Shown: in pieces, positions 25,931 to 38,625 of the stretch
Position numbering within the stretch: position 1 is the stretch's first letter
Layout: each line of letters begins with the position of its first letter
Notes under the pieces: model-generated
Database searches by the model: none
What the model was told of the DNA's origin: nothing
Seen by the model: only the letters and a program-made list of their open reading frames with translations
Source of the DNA: Cymbidium sinense
Lineage: Eukaryota; Streptophyta; Magnoliopsida; Asparagales; Orchidaceae
Reading direction: 5' to 3'
Assembly: GCA_021442155.1 (NCBI GenBank)
Contig: CM038221.1
Span: 32,517,906-32,581,905 of the forward strand
DNA length: 64,000 nt
Program-made: the position numbers and the translations under genes

Positions 25931-28090
25931 TGTGCCAACACATATTGCATGTATAGATATGTTTAGGACTTGGTCATATGCATGCTACATATGATGGAAA
26001 GAAATGAATAGACATGTGTCATGTGATAGTAATTAACTTCAATTAATCTTAAGATGCCTTTCTTATTGAATGAGATTATTTAAAGTGAACCTAAACATAG
26101 GATTAATTTAATATATGTAATAAGTCATTTATTAAAGAGAATTGATTAAATAATATACTTTAGATGTGGCTTAAGGTAGGGATAAAAGAGTAATCCTCTC
26201 TTTCTTTCTCTTTATAATACTTAGTTGCTAAGTGTAAACTAAATGTAACAAAAAAAAATAAGTAAAACTTACAAATTAATTAAGTCACTTAAAGTGAAAC
26301 CATCCTTTATAATTAAATCCTTCCATACTTAGAAAATTACAACAAAGCTTAGTTAAGGTATACCACACAAGTCTTAATACACACAATTTAGAATTAAGTC
26401 ACCACTTCTAGCTTTATGTTAAGGCGTTGCATGGTGTGATGAATGTCTTATTTTATGATGTATTATTTTAGGCTGGATGTCAGGGTGTATGCTCCATAGA
26501 TCGGATGTTAGGCCATGATTAGCCTAATCATATTTTCTACAGGGAATTATGCTTAACAGGTGCTTAAAATAATTATAAATGCTCTCTTTTATAGGTTACT
26601 TAACCCCAAGTATAATCAAATTAAGCGAGTAGGCTTGGTTACCCATGTGTAGGGTCTTAAGTCAAAATCATTCATATAACTTTGCTTGGGTTGTATGTGT
26701 TTAACTAATACTTGTCTTGCTGTAGTTAGATTTACTTTTCTTATTTTTATGTAATTTTATATTATGAATTAGGATTAGTGTTATGGGTGATTAAGATGAG
26801 CGGCTAAAAGGCTTTTGCTCTGGGAGGCCTATGATGCTTTGAAGTAAGCAAATCAAATGAAGAAATGAAGGAGGCATGAAGAATGAAGATAAGAAGACCC
26901 TCCATAGCATTTATTCATTTGTATAATTTGTAATTATTTTCATATCTGGGTTGTATAAGGGTAGAGCTCATTTCTTTTTTTTTCGGGTTGTGCAAAAGAC
27001 CTTTTTATTCTTTTACGTTGGATTTATAAATTATTTGATATTTTGTTTATAATTGTGCAATAGAAATAGCATTTTCTTAGTTTCTTGCTTATATGGTGAT
27101 TTATTGTGTGGATCGATTAGGCTCTTAGGGAAAAATAAACTTTCTACCACAACTACAAATCATAACTAAATTTGCTAAGCAATTTATAACCTCACATAAA
27201 AGCCTAGGCATTAAATCAAGATAATTAAAGATTTAGCAACCCTTAGTGAATGTTGTATGCTTAATACCATGCATCCATATTATTTCACTTTTCTAAGAGT
27301 GGGTTTTCATCCTTGCGATAAGGGAAGACTTGACCTTTGAGGGTCTCCTCTGGTGGAGAATACCTCTTTCTCTCTGATTTAGTCAATAACCTCATTTCAT
27401 CATGCATTTAGACATATAAAAATCCTATGGCCTTTGTCAAAATAAAGAGTCCAAAAATTAAATAAAATTGAAAAGATTTATTACTAAGTCATTGTTCATA
27501 CCACTCATGCTCTACTCTCTTAGGAGTGGGTTTAAAACTTTAGTTTCTTTCTAAGTAATAACAACCCAACTATCTTGCAAAATCATATTACTTGTTTACA
27601 TAGCTTTAGGAGGAGTTAGGCACCACTCTAGGTTATAAGTCAGCGGTCGTGGTTTACCCTCTCTTGTGGAGGTAAACCATATACCCATCTTTAGATTTAG
27701 GATGTGTTTTGGCCCTTGTAAAAGCTCCTAGATTTAGGATCCAGGTTGTTGTTTTCTTGCTACAATAAATCTCACCTCTTAGGCATTTCCATAACCTTAT
27801 ATTATGGGATTATAAGCTCAGCATTTTAATAAAATTCAACTCAAACATATAATTCTCCTCAATTTCAAATATATAAAGCCCAATCGTAGGATAGGTTGGA
27901 ATGCTCACTAAGTTTCCTAATATCATGAGTGTTCCCTAGTCATCTCCTTTGACTTCGATAATAAGTCTCTCCTTTTTGATCTACCCCAAATGATTTTCCA
28001 AGTATAACCAATTTATTGATAGTCATCTTTGAAATCTTTGGAGACAACAATTACATACTTCGAGTATTCTTAAGGAATTCATCCTTATGA
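25930..28090. other. Decayed repeat DNA, no gene
   Basis: No coding domain. A potential stem-loop lies at 27651-27678 (GGTTTACC paired with GGTAAACC). The segment may belong to the same unidentified large element as the 25.2-25.9 kb repeat. Confidence 0.4.
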
Positions 28091-28091
28091 T

Positions 28092-28356
28092 GTAATTAAC
28101 TATGGGGCTTTGAGAACTTTAGAACTCGGTTTAATATAAACCCTACTTTATTCATCCATGTAAAGTAGGGGAAAAATCTCTAGTAGATTTGAAGACCCAT
28201 CATGCCTTAGGAGTCCTTGTTAGGTGATTAGGTCTATTATATGGTGGTGATTTCTATCTTTCGAGATAGTGCACCATTCCTTGATGTACGATTATCTCAA
28301 TAAGTACACCGTCAGATCTGCGTGGTATCCCCATATACATATTGAAAATAAATACC
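28092..28356 (+). repeat. Dispersed direct repeat, copy 2
   Basis: Counterpart of 17250-17535 in the same orientation, about 10.8 kb away and clearly diverged. It shares TTAACTATGG, TTTAATATAAACCCT, TAGGTGATTAGGTC and ATCTTTCGAGATAGTGC. A hairpin MITE begins a few bases after it. Confidence 0.75.
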
Positions 28357-28361
28357 AGAAT

Positions 28362-28692
28362 GATAGTTGAGGAGTAATATCAATGATTAAATGAAGATTG
28401 TTAGTAAAATCAATATTTCTCCTGATAGGATGTAAGATAAAACAAATGTGAAAGCTAGCATTACTCATTTGTGGTTGATGGAATCAAATATTTGTTGTGT
28501 ATGTTTTGAAAGCCAAAGTCAAAGGCAAAAGGAAAGATAAAATGGGGCTTGGCTTAAAACCTACGACAATTAATATTTGATCACATCAATCAATGAATGA
28601 TGCTAGTTTTCCCATTTATCTTATCTCTCATCCTATTAGGAGAAAGATTGAACTAACAATCTTAATTTAACCATTGATATTACTCAACTATC
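28362..28692. mobile_element. Hairpin MITE-like element
   Basis: Two arms of about 80-87 bp (28362-28448 and 28613-28692) are near-perfect reverse complements: GATAGTTGAG...GGATG on the left against CATCC...CTCAACTATC on the right. The spacer is ~165 bp and encodes nothing. No convincing target-site duplication is visible, so the superfamily is unknown. Confidence 0.8.
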
Positions 28693-28699
28693 AACTAAC

Positions 28700-30364
28700 T
28701 AATTATCATTGAGTCACTATTGAGAGAACAATTAAATCAATCACTTATCATCATTTAATAAAATTTAGACATAATAAAGCTTTTATATTATCAAAAATGA
28801 AATATTTTTATAGTTTATATTCACTATATTATGTTAGTGCTTTATCTAATTATGGAGATAAACACCTTTTATTAGTGAAAATATTCTATTGCTTCATAAT
28901 TCTTTAAATATTGTCACAATTCCTTTGAACGCTTTATGAATTTTCATTTAAAAATTTTTCTTATAAAAATCATGTATGTACTTCTCTTAAATTAGGCATC
29001 AATTTTTATTTTCTATTTTTGTTTTTAATTTTAAGAAATAGAAAAAATAAAAATAAAAATATGTTTGTTTATCTATTTTATTATTTTTGTTTTTATGTTT
29101 TTAAACAAATTTGTTTTTTTATTGTCAAAAATATTAAAAACATGTAAATCTATTTTCTTTATTTTTAAAACATCCGGCCATACTTTTTAGGTTTTTAAGA
29201 ATTTGGATTTGTTTTTTTTTTAATTTTTAAAATTATATTATATAATATTATTAATTTAATTAATTTAATCTAATAAGATTTATCTTGAATGTAGGATAAT
29301 AATAGATTAATTTTAATATATCATGTATGTTTACATATAAAATATAAATTTGAATTTATATATTAGATTTTGATTGATTCTAATTAAATTTAACTTGATC
29401 ATTTAATAATAATTATAAATTAACTTATTTCATCAATAATTATTATTTAAAATATATTTATATCTATTCATAAATTTTATCTTTCTCATAGAATTTAAAT
29501 ATCGTGTAGTTATTTTACATTTTACGTTTATGCAGCAACTCCTACAAAAGAGTGTCTTTTTTTTTTTGCATTTCCAGCATTTTAAATGCATTGGTGTAGT
29601 TTATCTTGTAAGCATATATTTTTTTAAGTAGTATTGATGATGATCAAAATAATATTGCTCAAATCGCGTGATATCGCATTTGTAACTTGTCGATTTTATT
29701 ATGTACAATTGAATCAACTATGAAAATTCTTGTTAAATAGATTTTTACATTTTGAATTTTTCTAGTGATTTTTTTTTATGAACGAGTATTATTCGGGTTG
29801 TTTCGATGATAATTCAAATCTAAATTATGCACATCACTTTCATTGATCATCGATTCATTGCGTTGATTCGATTGACGATAGAGAACAAATATGTAGGTCA
29901 ATGACTCTACATCCATCATCGTCATTTGTCCCCAAATATTTTTTGATTTATGTTAAAATAAGAAAATATCAAACATATTTTTATTTTAGTTTAAAATTTA
30001 AAAATAAAAAATACAAAGTAATCCCAAGCAGCCCCTTAGAATAATAATTAATTTCATTATTTTATTTTTTTATTAAAATTTTTCAAAAAATAACAACTAA
30101 ACATGTTTTTTTATTTTTTATTTTTTAAAATAAAAAATTCAAAAAAATTACCAAACATGTTTTTGTTTTCACATAAAACAAAAATAAAAAATTTAAAAAT
30201 AAAAATAGAAAGTGATCCCAAACAACCCCTTAGTTGTGCATTGCACACAATTTTTATATAATGTTAAAAAATAAATTCTTTCTCTAGCATATAATATTAA
30301 TACTAACAAGATAATTAAGATGAAATAATCTTAGCCCATACACATAGACAAATATATATGTATG

Positions 30365-30416
<52 letters not shown>

Positions 30417-30545
30417 CTTTAAAATTTATTCAAAATTTAAGGTAAATAATAAAAATAAAATTAAAATTAATTATTACTTTCAATTATTATAAGCCTCTAT
30501 CAATCTAAAATTTTAAAAGAGACAACACCAAATATAAAATAATTT
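28700..30545. other. AT-rich DNA with MITE fragments
   Basis: No gene. It is mostly poly-T/poly-A rich. Fragments ending in ATCCCAAGCAGCCCCTTAG (about 30020) and ATCCCAAACAACCCCTTAG (about 30215) resemble the right end of the MITE at 30546-30807, suggesting nested copies or remnants. A (TA)n run lies at 30369-30414. Confidence 0.5.
30369..30414. repeat. (TA)n microsatellite, 46 nt
   Basis: Uninterrupted TA run. Confidence 0.95.
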
Positions 30546-30807
30546 AGGGGTTGCTTGGGATCAATTTTATTTTATGTTATTTTTTAAAATATATTTATTT
30601 AGAGTGTTTTTTATGTGATTTTATTTTTTATTTTTAAAAATAAATAATGGTGTTTTTAAAAATACTCAAATAATCTAAAACATGTTTTGAGTATTTCTAA
30701 AAATAACAAGTATAATCAAACAGGTTTATTTTTAAGAAAAATATAAACAAAACAAAACAAATATATAATATAAAAATAAAAAACTAAAGTGATCCCAAAT
30801 GGCCCCT
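30546..30807. mobile_element. Short MITE with ~18-bp TIRs
   Basis: Left end AGGGGTTGCTTGGGATCA. The right end TGATCCCAAATGGCCCCT is its near reverse complement. The interior (~225 bp) is A/T-rich and non-coding. TSD length is not clear, so the superfamily is left open. Confidence 0.7.
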
Positions 30808-30819
30808 TTTTGAGGATGA

Positions 30820-31213
30820 AATTTAAGAGAAAATTGAGTAAATTTTGAATGAAAATAAAATTTATGATTGGACATCTTAATCTAAATTATATAAAAATAA
30901 ACTTAAAAGTTATTGAATTTATTTCAAGATTATTATAATATAAATTTTATATTTTATAATATTTTTTAAAGAATAATTTATTAAAATTTTATATTAATTT
31001 TATTAAATAAAAATAAATTTCGAAAACAAAATTGCCACTCCTCACCCAGATAACTTCTCCCACCATAGAGAAAGTCACGTGATTTGATGAATGATGCATT
31101 CAAATCTGTGAGAGGGAAGGCATCGCACAATCAGAAGAGTGGGAGAGAGTGAGAGAGATCCACCAACTTGCACACGTAAATACACGATTGCTTAGTGGAT
31201 GCCTATACCCTCC
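30820..31213. other. Left flank of the foldback element
   Basis: AT-rich to about 31020, then GC-richer with a GAGAGAG-rich stretch near 31140-31160. No gene recognised. Confidence 0.4.
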
Positions 31214-31690
31214 GAGAAAATATTACACATGCAGTCGCGCAGCTTTACGTGCGGACTCTAATCGTTGGCCGACGTGTGTCCAGCATTTTATTTCCCGTTT
31301 TAGTGCTTAACGACACTGTAAATGGACGGATGATGTTGAAAATGGACGGCGCATTCACGACGATGCGTTTTTACCCGGCTCGGCTCGTTCAAACGAGAAG
31401 AAAATGAGACGGGCGTCGTTCGACATTCCTCTTCACAGAATAGTTTAGGGCTTTCTTTCGACGAAGGAATTTTTTCACTCGACTCCGCTCGATCGGTCGT
31501 CAGCCTTCCTCGGTGATTTAGCAAATCTTGCGAATCAAAAATTAAGGTATTGTAGGCAACTACATGAGGTATTTACACCTGCATTCTCGAACTTTAATGA
31601 ATTTAGGGTTTTCTTTGTTCTTCTCACCGTCCAATAGGTGAACATTTTGGAACATTTGATTCCTTTAAATGAACGAGATGTGTTTTAGTA
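31214..31690 (+). repeat. Foldback left terminal unique repeat
   Basis: Inverted match to about 43800-44235. Shared blocks include GAGAAAATATTAC, CACAGAATAGTTTAGGGC, GATTTAGCAAATCTTG and CATGAGGTATTT. It is GC-richer than its surroundings; the short open frames here are not recognised as genes. Confidence 0.85.
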
Positions 31691-34560
31691 GTTTTTGGAT
31701 TTTTTTTTGCATGTACTCTCTGTCTTTGTCATGATGGTACCTATTATTTTTCAAATTTTTGAACTGTTTAGCCTTGTGAAATGTTTAGTATATCACATGG
31801 TAGGATGTTTGGTGATGTTTCATGATAAATTTTGTGGCTTGTTTAGGGATATTATGTTTAGTCGATGGCATTAGAATTTGTTTGTAGGTTGATTTATGAT
31901 TGTTTGCTTCAGTTTTGCATGTGTACTCTTTGTACTCTTAGGAGAGTACAACCCATTTTAGCATTTTTTTTAAAATATTTTTGTCCCTGTTTGGATACAA
32001 TATGCTCAGTACATGGATTTAGAAGCAGATTGAAGGCTGATTACTTGATTTTTAGAGGTTTTTTTTGCATATGTATTCTTTATACGCTCATAAAAGTACA
32101 GATGATTTTGGACATTTTTCCAGTTTCTTTGGCCTGTTTGGAGGATATATGTTCATTACAATCCATTAGGAACAATTTGGATGCTGATTGCTTGGTTTTT
32201 AAGGGAGTTTTGCATCAGTACTCTCTGTACTCTCTTGAGAGTATAGTTGATTTTGGCCATTTTTTCTAGTTTCTTTGGTCTAGTTGTTGAGATTATGTTC
32301 ATTACATTTCATTGGAAGCAATTTGGAGGCTGTTTGAATAGTTTTTGGGAGATTTTTGCATATGTACTCTCTCTCTCATGAGAGTACATAACATTTTTTG
32401 ATATTTTTTTAATTTATTTTGCCTGTATGGAGAGAATATGGTCATTACATTCCATTAGAAGCAATTTTGTGATTGTTTGGTTAATTTTATAGGATATTTT
32501 CATCTATACTCTCTGTACTCTCATGAGAGTAGTATTATTTTTTCCTTTGCTTTGGAGAAAATATGTTCATTATAATCCATTAGAAATAATTTGGAGGCTG
32601 TTTGGTTTTTTAATGTTATTTTATATTTATACTCTCTACTCTCGAGTACTGAGATAATTTGACCATTTTTTGTTTCTTTAGCATGGTTGTTGAGATTATG
32701 TTCATTACATTTTATTGGAAGTAATTTGGAGGGTTTGGATAATTTTGGGGATTTTTTTGTCTGTACTCTGTACTCTCATGAGAGTACAAAATATTTCTCA
32801 TATTTTCAATTTAATTGATTGGAGAGAATATGGTCATTACATTCCATTAGAAGAAATTTTGTCGCTGTTTGGTTAATTTTTATGGGAGATTTTCATCTAT
32901 ACTCTCTATACTCTCTATACTCTCATTAGAGTATAGAGCATTTTGGACATTTTTTTTTTATTTTTTTGGCTTGTTTGGAGGAAATATGTTCATTACAATC
33001 CATTAGGAATAATTTGGAGGCTGCTTTGTTGGTTTTTAGTGTTAGAGTACAGATAATTTTGGCCATTTTTTCCAGTTTCTTTGGGCTAGTTGTTGAGATT
33101 ATGTTCATTACATTCTATTGGAGGAATTTGGAGACTGTTTGGATGGTTTTTGAGAGATTTTTGCATCTGTACTCTATGTACTCTCATGAGAGTACAGAAA
33201 ATTTTCTCATATTTTTCCAGTTTATTTTAATTGTATGGAGAGAATATGGTCATTACATTCCATTTGAAGTAATTTTGTGGATGTTTGGTTAATTTTTATG
33301 GGAGATTTTCATACTCTGTACTCTATACTCATGAGAGTCTGAGCATTTTGGGCATTTTTCTAGTTTCTTTGGCATGTTTGGAGGAAATATGTTCATTATA
33401 ATCCATTAGGAATAATTTGGAGGGCTTTGGTTGGTTTTAGTGTTATTTTACATGTACTCTCTACACTCTTGAGAGTACGATGATTTTTTTTCCAATTTCT
33501 TTGGGTTGTTGAGATTATGTTCATTACATTATTGGAGCAATTTGGAGGCTATTTGGATAGTTTGGGAGATTTTTTTACATCTACTCTCAGTACTCTCATG
33601 AGAGTACAAAACATTTTCATATTTTTCCAGTTATTTTAATTGTATGGAGAGAATATATGGTACATTCCATTAAGCAATTTAGTTATTGTTTGGTTAATTT
33701 TATGAGATTTTCATCCTTTCTCACTCTTTGTACTCTATGTACTATGTACTCTCTCATGAGAATGAGCATTTTGCATTTTTCCAATTTCTTTGGCCTCTTT
33801 GGAGGAAATATGTTCATTACAATCCATTAGGAACAATTTGGAGGTCTTGGTTGGTTTTAGTATTATTTTGCATCTGCTCTGTACTCTCTTGAGTACATAT
33901 GATTTTATTTTTCCAGTTTCTTTGGGCTGGTTGTTGAGATTATGTTCATTACATTTCATTAGAAGTAATTTGGAGGATGTTTGGATAGTTTTTAGGGGAT
34001 TTTTGCATCTGTACTCTCTTTACTCTCATGAGAGTACAAAACATTTTCTCATATTTCAGTTTATTTTAATTGTATAGAGAATATGGTCATTACATTCAAT
34101 TAGAAGTAATTTTGTGGTTGTTTGGTTAATTTTATGGGATTTTCATCTATACTCTCTGTACTCTCATGAGAGTACAGAGAATTTTGGGTATTTTTTCTAG
34201 TTTTTTTGGCCTCTTTGGAGGAAATATGTTCATTACAATCCATTAGAAATAATTTGGAGGCTGCTTGGTTAATTTTTAGTGTCATTTTTTATATATACTC
34301 TCGGTACTCTCTTGAGAGTACAGTTGATTTTGGCCATTTTTTCTAGCTAGTTGTTAAGATTATATTCATTACATTCCATTTGGAATTTGGAAGATTTGGA
34401 TAATTTTTGAGATTTTTTGTATATACTCTCTACTCTGTACTCTCTTATGAGACTGAGCATTTATTTTCTAGTTTTTTTATTTGGAGAAATATGTTCATTA
34501 CATTATAAGGAGCAATTTGGAGTGATGGTTGGTTTTATGGGTGATTTGCATATGTACTCA
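31690..34560 (+). repeat. Left-arm tandem array, ~170-bp units
   Basis: About 16-17 diverged units. Each carries CATCTGTACTCTCTGTACTCTC-like sequence leading into the palindrome TACTCTCATGAGAGTA, a TTTTTCCAGTTTCTTTGG block, GGAGGAAATATGTTCATTACA and CATTAGGAACAATTTGGAGG. A perfect 18-bp palindrome lies at 32770-32787 and a 28-bp one at 34153-34180. Open frames reading MACLEEICSLQSIRNNLE come from the repeat and are not taken as genes. Confidence 0.92.
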
Positions 34561-34569
34561 TTAAGCGAC

Positions 34570-36040
34570 TTTTCATTTTAAGTTTATCATGTCTGGAAAA
34601 GGATAACTTTGAGATCTGATACCATTAGAATGATGTTGATAATGTGCGCATGCTTTACTTTGAAGTCATTGACAATTTAAAGAGGCTTCATCATCAATTC
34701 ATTAGACTCCACGAAATTTAGCAAGACTCAATTTCATTACCTCAATCTTGTCTTCACGGGACATAGAAGCAAGCTTTCTTTCTGGTGTTCATTCTTTTAC
34801 GATGAAGTTACATTGTAGGATGCCAAAATGGGGAGAAGGTCTTGCATTACTATCCAGTTGATTCATGGACTATAAGAATAAACTTGAGCATTCAGATAGC
34901 TCATTGCTTGTGGCATAATTTGTGCAGTTGTACATATATTTTCTGCTGTCAAATCTTTTTTATATAATTCACAACTATAGGGTGGCATCATAATTGATTG
35001 CCTACGGCGATGACATAGATAAATTTGCTAAATACTGCTGGCCATTTGGGCCAGTTTCACGATGGTATTACATCAAAGATTGAGACCAGAAGGCACGGGT
35101 ACATGAGTGGCTTTGTCACTTCTTATGGTATATCATATCTTAGTTATGTATTATTTGATGCATTAAGTTAACTTATATAAATATTTATTGTAGATCACGG
35201 TGCATATAAAAGCATCATTTCATTTAAAACATATGATGCGATGGCCAAAAATAAAGTTTCCAAATGATGCTTTCACTGGTTTAGGAGGACGCCAGGTGAC
35301 ACATAATAATATCACTTAGTTCATATAAGATTGTATTTATTTATATTATAAGTCATCACATTTTCTTATCAGTTTAACACAGGTCTGCCTTTCATTCGAG
35401 GACATATTAGAAGAGGCGGCTCCTTGAATCATTGTCCCCAACATGTACAACACATATCCAGATAGCAATCCATTCTAAGTCCCCAAATTGAGCCCAATCT
35501 CCATATGTCTCTCCTCGATATTCTTCCTCATCCAGTGTATCTAGCCTGTCCTCTGCTACTACCCCCACAGAAGGCTCTGAGGTGGAGAGAATACTTACAG
35601 GTTTCAGGGACTTGAATGATACAATATCATCTTTTCAAGCAACAATAATAGAGAGAATATATGGTATTGATTTGCGGGTTACTGCTATCGAGGAGGTTCT
35701 TACTAGGTAGCGGGGTCCTAACATCCCTAGTGTGGGGAAATCTCCTATGGAGGTGACCACAGGAAACTCTTGAGGAGGTAGTCCAGGGGGCACATGGAGG
35801 CTACCAGAGCTTCCCTGTGGAGGCACTGGGGAGTCTCTGTGGAGGTAACTACAGCTACCCACTGGAAGTTCCACTTGGGAAGCCACGGGGAGTCCTCCAC
35901 AGAAGCTCTGTGGAGGCCTCCACTACACATGAAGATCTTTGTGAAGCCTTTACTGACATTGAGCATGGTGTGAAGGCTCGAGATGAGGAAGAGAAAGCTA
36001 TTTCTTCCCTTCACACACACTTAAAGTGCGAATAAGTGTT
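34570..36040 (+). pseudogene. ULP-like gene relic, N-terminal half (DUF1985-like plus Ser/Pro/Thr-rich linker)
   Basis: Plus-strand relic. 34.6-35.1 kb is the counterpart of the better-kept minus-strand piece at 39.66-40.2 kb, which reads FLDEVAVIVGMPNRGEKV and IDKFAKYNWAEAIWAYLV. This region resembles the DUF1985-type N-terminal domain found with ULP1 proteases in plant MULE genes (tentative). 35.4-36.0 kb reads QSPYVSPRYSSSSSVSS and ISSFQATIIERIYGIDL, then a Gly/Pro-rich repeated stretch. Frames break repeatedly. A likely intron lies around 35110-35210 and another around 35290-35390. The C48 protease part follows at 36.46 kb. Confidence 0.6.
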
Positions 36041-36459
36041 GTGGTGGCCTCCTCTCGATGAGCCTAGATGTATTACATTACTTTTTTAAATTTGAGATAA
36101 TATAACCGATTTCACTAAATTTTTTTATAGGTTACAGATGAGCCAATAAAGTAGATGAACCACTCATCATTGTGGAGGAGCATCGGTTGGAGGTATGCAT
36201 CATCTCGTGAGATCGATCCTTAGTTCGCAGTGAATCTAGCTCTTCATCACTAACTTTCATCGTCAGTAATTTCCTTGCGGCCAGTAGAGGCACATCATTT
36301 TGTTGACTTGTCATCAGATGTTGTCACCTGCGATGCTCCAACTTATTGACACATCGTGCTCCCGATTCAAGGACAAGTAAGTCATTCTTCATTCAACTCC
36401 TTCTTTATACATAAAATAACCTATTCATTTAATTAAGCTTGCTTTCAAATATTTCTCAC

Positions 36460-37240
36460 TTGTAGGGGTGATACAATATTCACGGCTGGGAATATCATTA
36501 TTGCGGAGGCAGATTGATGAGTTGCTAACAGATCAATATCTATTAGATGCACACGTTGATACTTTTGCCTTTTTACTAGCCGAGAAGTATTCACTCTGTT
36601 TGGGGATGTATGTCCCCAATTTGTACAGATCATGCTTGCTACTAGGTTTGCTACTCCACAAAAATGCAGGGTATTATGATTCAATCTTAATTTATATAGA
36701 TAGAAGCTAGAATTTATAAACATTCTCTCCCCTTCTTGCAGAGTTATGTGCAATATGGCCTACATAAAGAAAGTAAAATATTCATCTAGCATGTCATTTT
36801 GAAGACAGGTATCAAATTTGAGCTACTCTTATTATTATAAATAATCATCACTGGACACTCCTGGTTGGGCATACTAAGCTAGGGGCCTGGTATTTTATGA
36901 TTCATTGTCAAACCAACCCATAAGCCATTCTTCACGAGATTGTAAAAATTATTTTCAATTAGGTTTCCTAAATTACTTTTTTTTGGGGCCAACTTGATAT
37001 ACTTCTTTTATTTCAAATTACTTGTTGAAGATGTGACCATCTTTTATGCGATTCCATAAAATGGCCAATCAAAATGGTGAGTGGGTACATCAAGATAATA
37101 AAATCATGGGATGTTTGTTTGCAAGTACATGGAGGTAGCAATCAAAACCCCTGAATTGGTCACCATATGATTGGAAGATGAATTGCTTTAGGGCTGAGTT
37201 TGCTTACACTATCTTCTATTTGGGAATGAAAAATCCAAGC
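36460..37240 (+). pseudogene. ULP1/SENP-like C48 protease domain relic
   Basis: Relic of a ULP1-type cysteine protease, a family that removes SUMO and that plant MULEs have captured (Kaonashi-type genes). The frame from 36468 reads LLRRQIDELLTDQYLLDAHV, like the family start. At 36843 it reads NHHWTLLVGHTKLGAWYF, which holds the catalytic His (HW). At 37102 it reads NHGMFVCKYMEVAI, where the family has DCGxFVCKYME, so the catalytic Cys codon is replaced by CAT (37105-37107). NCFRAEFAYTI follows at about 37185. Stops and shifts separate the pieces. With the Cys gone, no protease activity is expected. Upstream lies the DUF1985-like half; downstream is a tandem array. Confidence 0.78.
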
Positions 37241-37359
37241 TAAGAATTGTACTTTTGAAGTTTGACATTTTGAAATTACCTATTTTACAAGCTATTATTT
37301 ATTATTTTAAACCTTTTCTAGAGATAACATGTGCACAATCTATTCATGTTCTCCAGCTT

Positions 37360-38440
37360 TGCAGGTGTGCTCTCTGTACTCCAGCTAACATTAAGTTTCC
37401 TTATTTTTTCATTTATTCCGGATAGTTTGGATAGAATATCTTATGTAAATACCATTTAAAATAATTTGTTGGCTGTTGGGTTGCCTATCTAAGCTCTCTT
37501 CAATCAGCTGGGTTGCTAGGAACCTTAATGTTAGCCTTCTTAACTTGTTTTGCATCTGTACTCTTCTGAGAGTACAGAGTATTTCTTCTATTTTTTTAAT
37601 TATCCTCGGCAGTTTGGATAAAATATGTTTAGCAGAGATCATCTGAAGTAATTTGGTTGATGTTGGGCTACTTTGGTGAGATGTGTTTCATCTACACTCT
37701 CTGTACTCTTCTGAGGGTACATAGTATTTCTTCTATTTTTTTTCAATTTTCCTAGGCAGTTTGGATAAAATATGTTTAGGAGAGATCATCTGCAGCAATT
37801 TGGTTGATGCTGGGCTGCTTTAGTGAGATGTGTTTCATCTGTACTCTCTGTACTCTTTTGAGAGTACAGAGTATTTCTTCTATTTTTTTAATTTTTGGCA
37901 GTTTGGATAAAATATGTTTAGCAGAGATCATCTAACAATTTGGTTGATCTTTGGCTACTTTAGTGAGATGTGTTTCATCACTCTCTACTCTTAGAGTATA
38001 GTATTTCTTCTATTTTTCAATTTTCACGGCGGTTTGGATTAAATATATGTTTGATTGCTTTAGTGAGATGTGTTTCATCTTTACTCTTTGTACCCTTCTG
38101 AGAGTACAGAGTATTTCTTCTATTTTTTTAATTTTTTTGGACAGTTTGGATAAAATATGTTTAGCAGAGATCATCTACAATAATTTGGTTGATGCTGAGC
38201 TACTTTAGTGAGATGTATTTCATCTATACTCTCTATACTCACCTGAGAGTACAGAGTATTTATTTTTTATTTTTTTCAATTTTCTTGGGCAGTTTAGATA
38301 AAATATGTTTATCAAGAACCCATCTGTAGTAATTTGGTTGATACTGAACTGCTTAATTGAGATATGTTTCATTTATACTCTCTATATTCTCTGTGCTCTC
38401 TGTACTCTCTGTACTCTTTGTACTCTCCATCTTGTATTCC
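37360..38440 (+). repeat. Loop tandem array, ~155-bp units
   Basis: About seven units with GTGAGATGTGTTTCATCT, TACTCTCTGTACTCTTCTGAGAGTAC-like hairpins, AGTATTTCTTCTATTTTTT, GCAGTTTGGATAAAATATG and TAGCAGAGATCATCT blocks. It is related to the arm arrays through the TACTCTC motif but the unit differs, and no inverted counterpart was seen. It ends in reiterated TACTCTCTG near 38375-38425. Confidence 0.9.
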
Positions 38441-38625
38441 ATTCTTAGGGTAGCTTATTTTTCCATTTTTTTCTTTGTAGGTCGGATAGGAAATGTTTAC
38501 TATAACTTTAAAGTAGTTTGGAGGCTCATGGGTTATTTTTTTTATGAGCTATCCTGGCATGTATGTCATTAATATGTTAAGTAGATCCCATTACAGCTTG
38601 TGTAGATCCTTAATAGTAACATTTT

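Noticed and set aside
17250..28356. Confident LTR retrotransposon with 270-bp LTRs
   Set aside because: No primer-binding site after the left copy, no polypurine tract before the right copy, no TSD and no pol domain. Kept only as a finding to test.
31865..34285. Open frames in the left array (MACLEEICSLQSIRNNLE-type) as a repeat-protein family
   Set aside because: They follow the tandem DNA unit, appear on both strands and in both arms, start and stop at random in the unit, and match no known domain.
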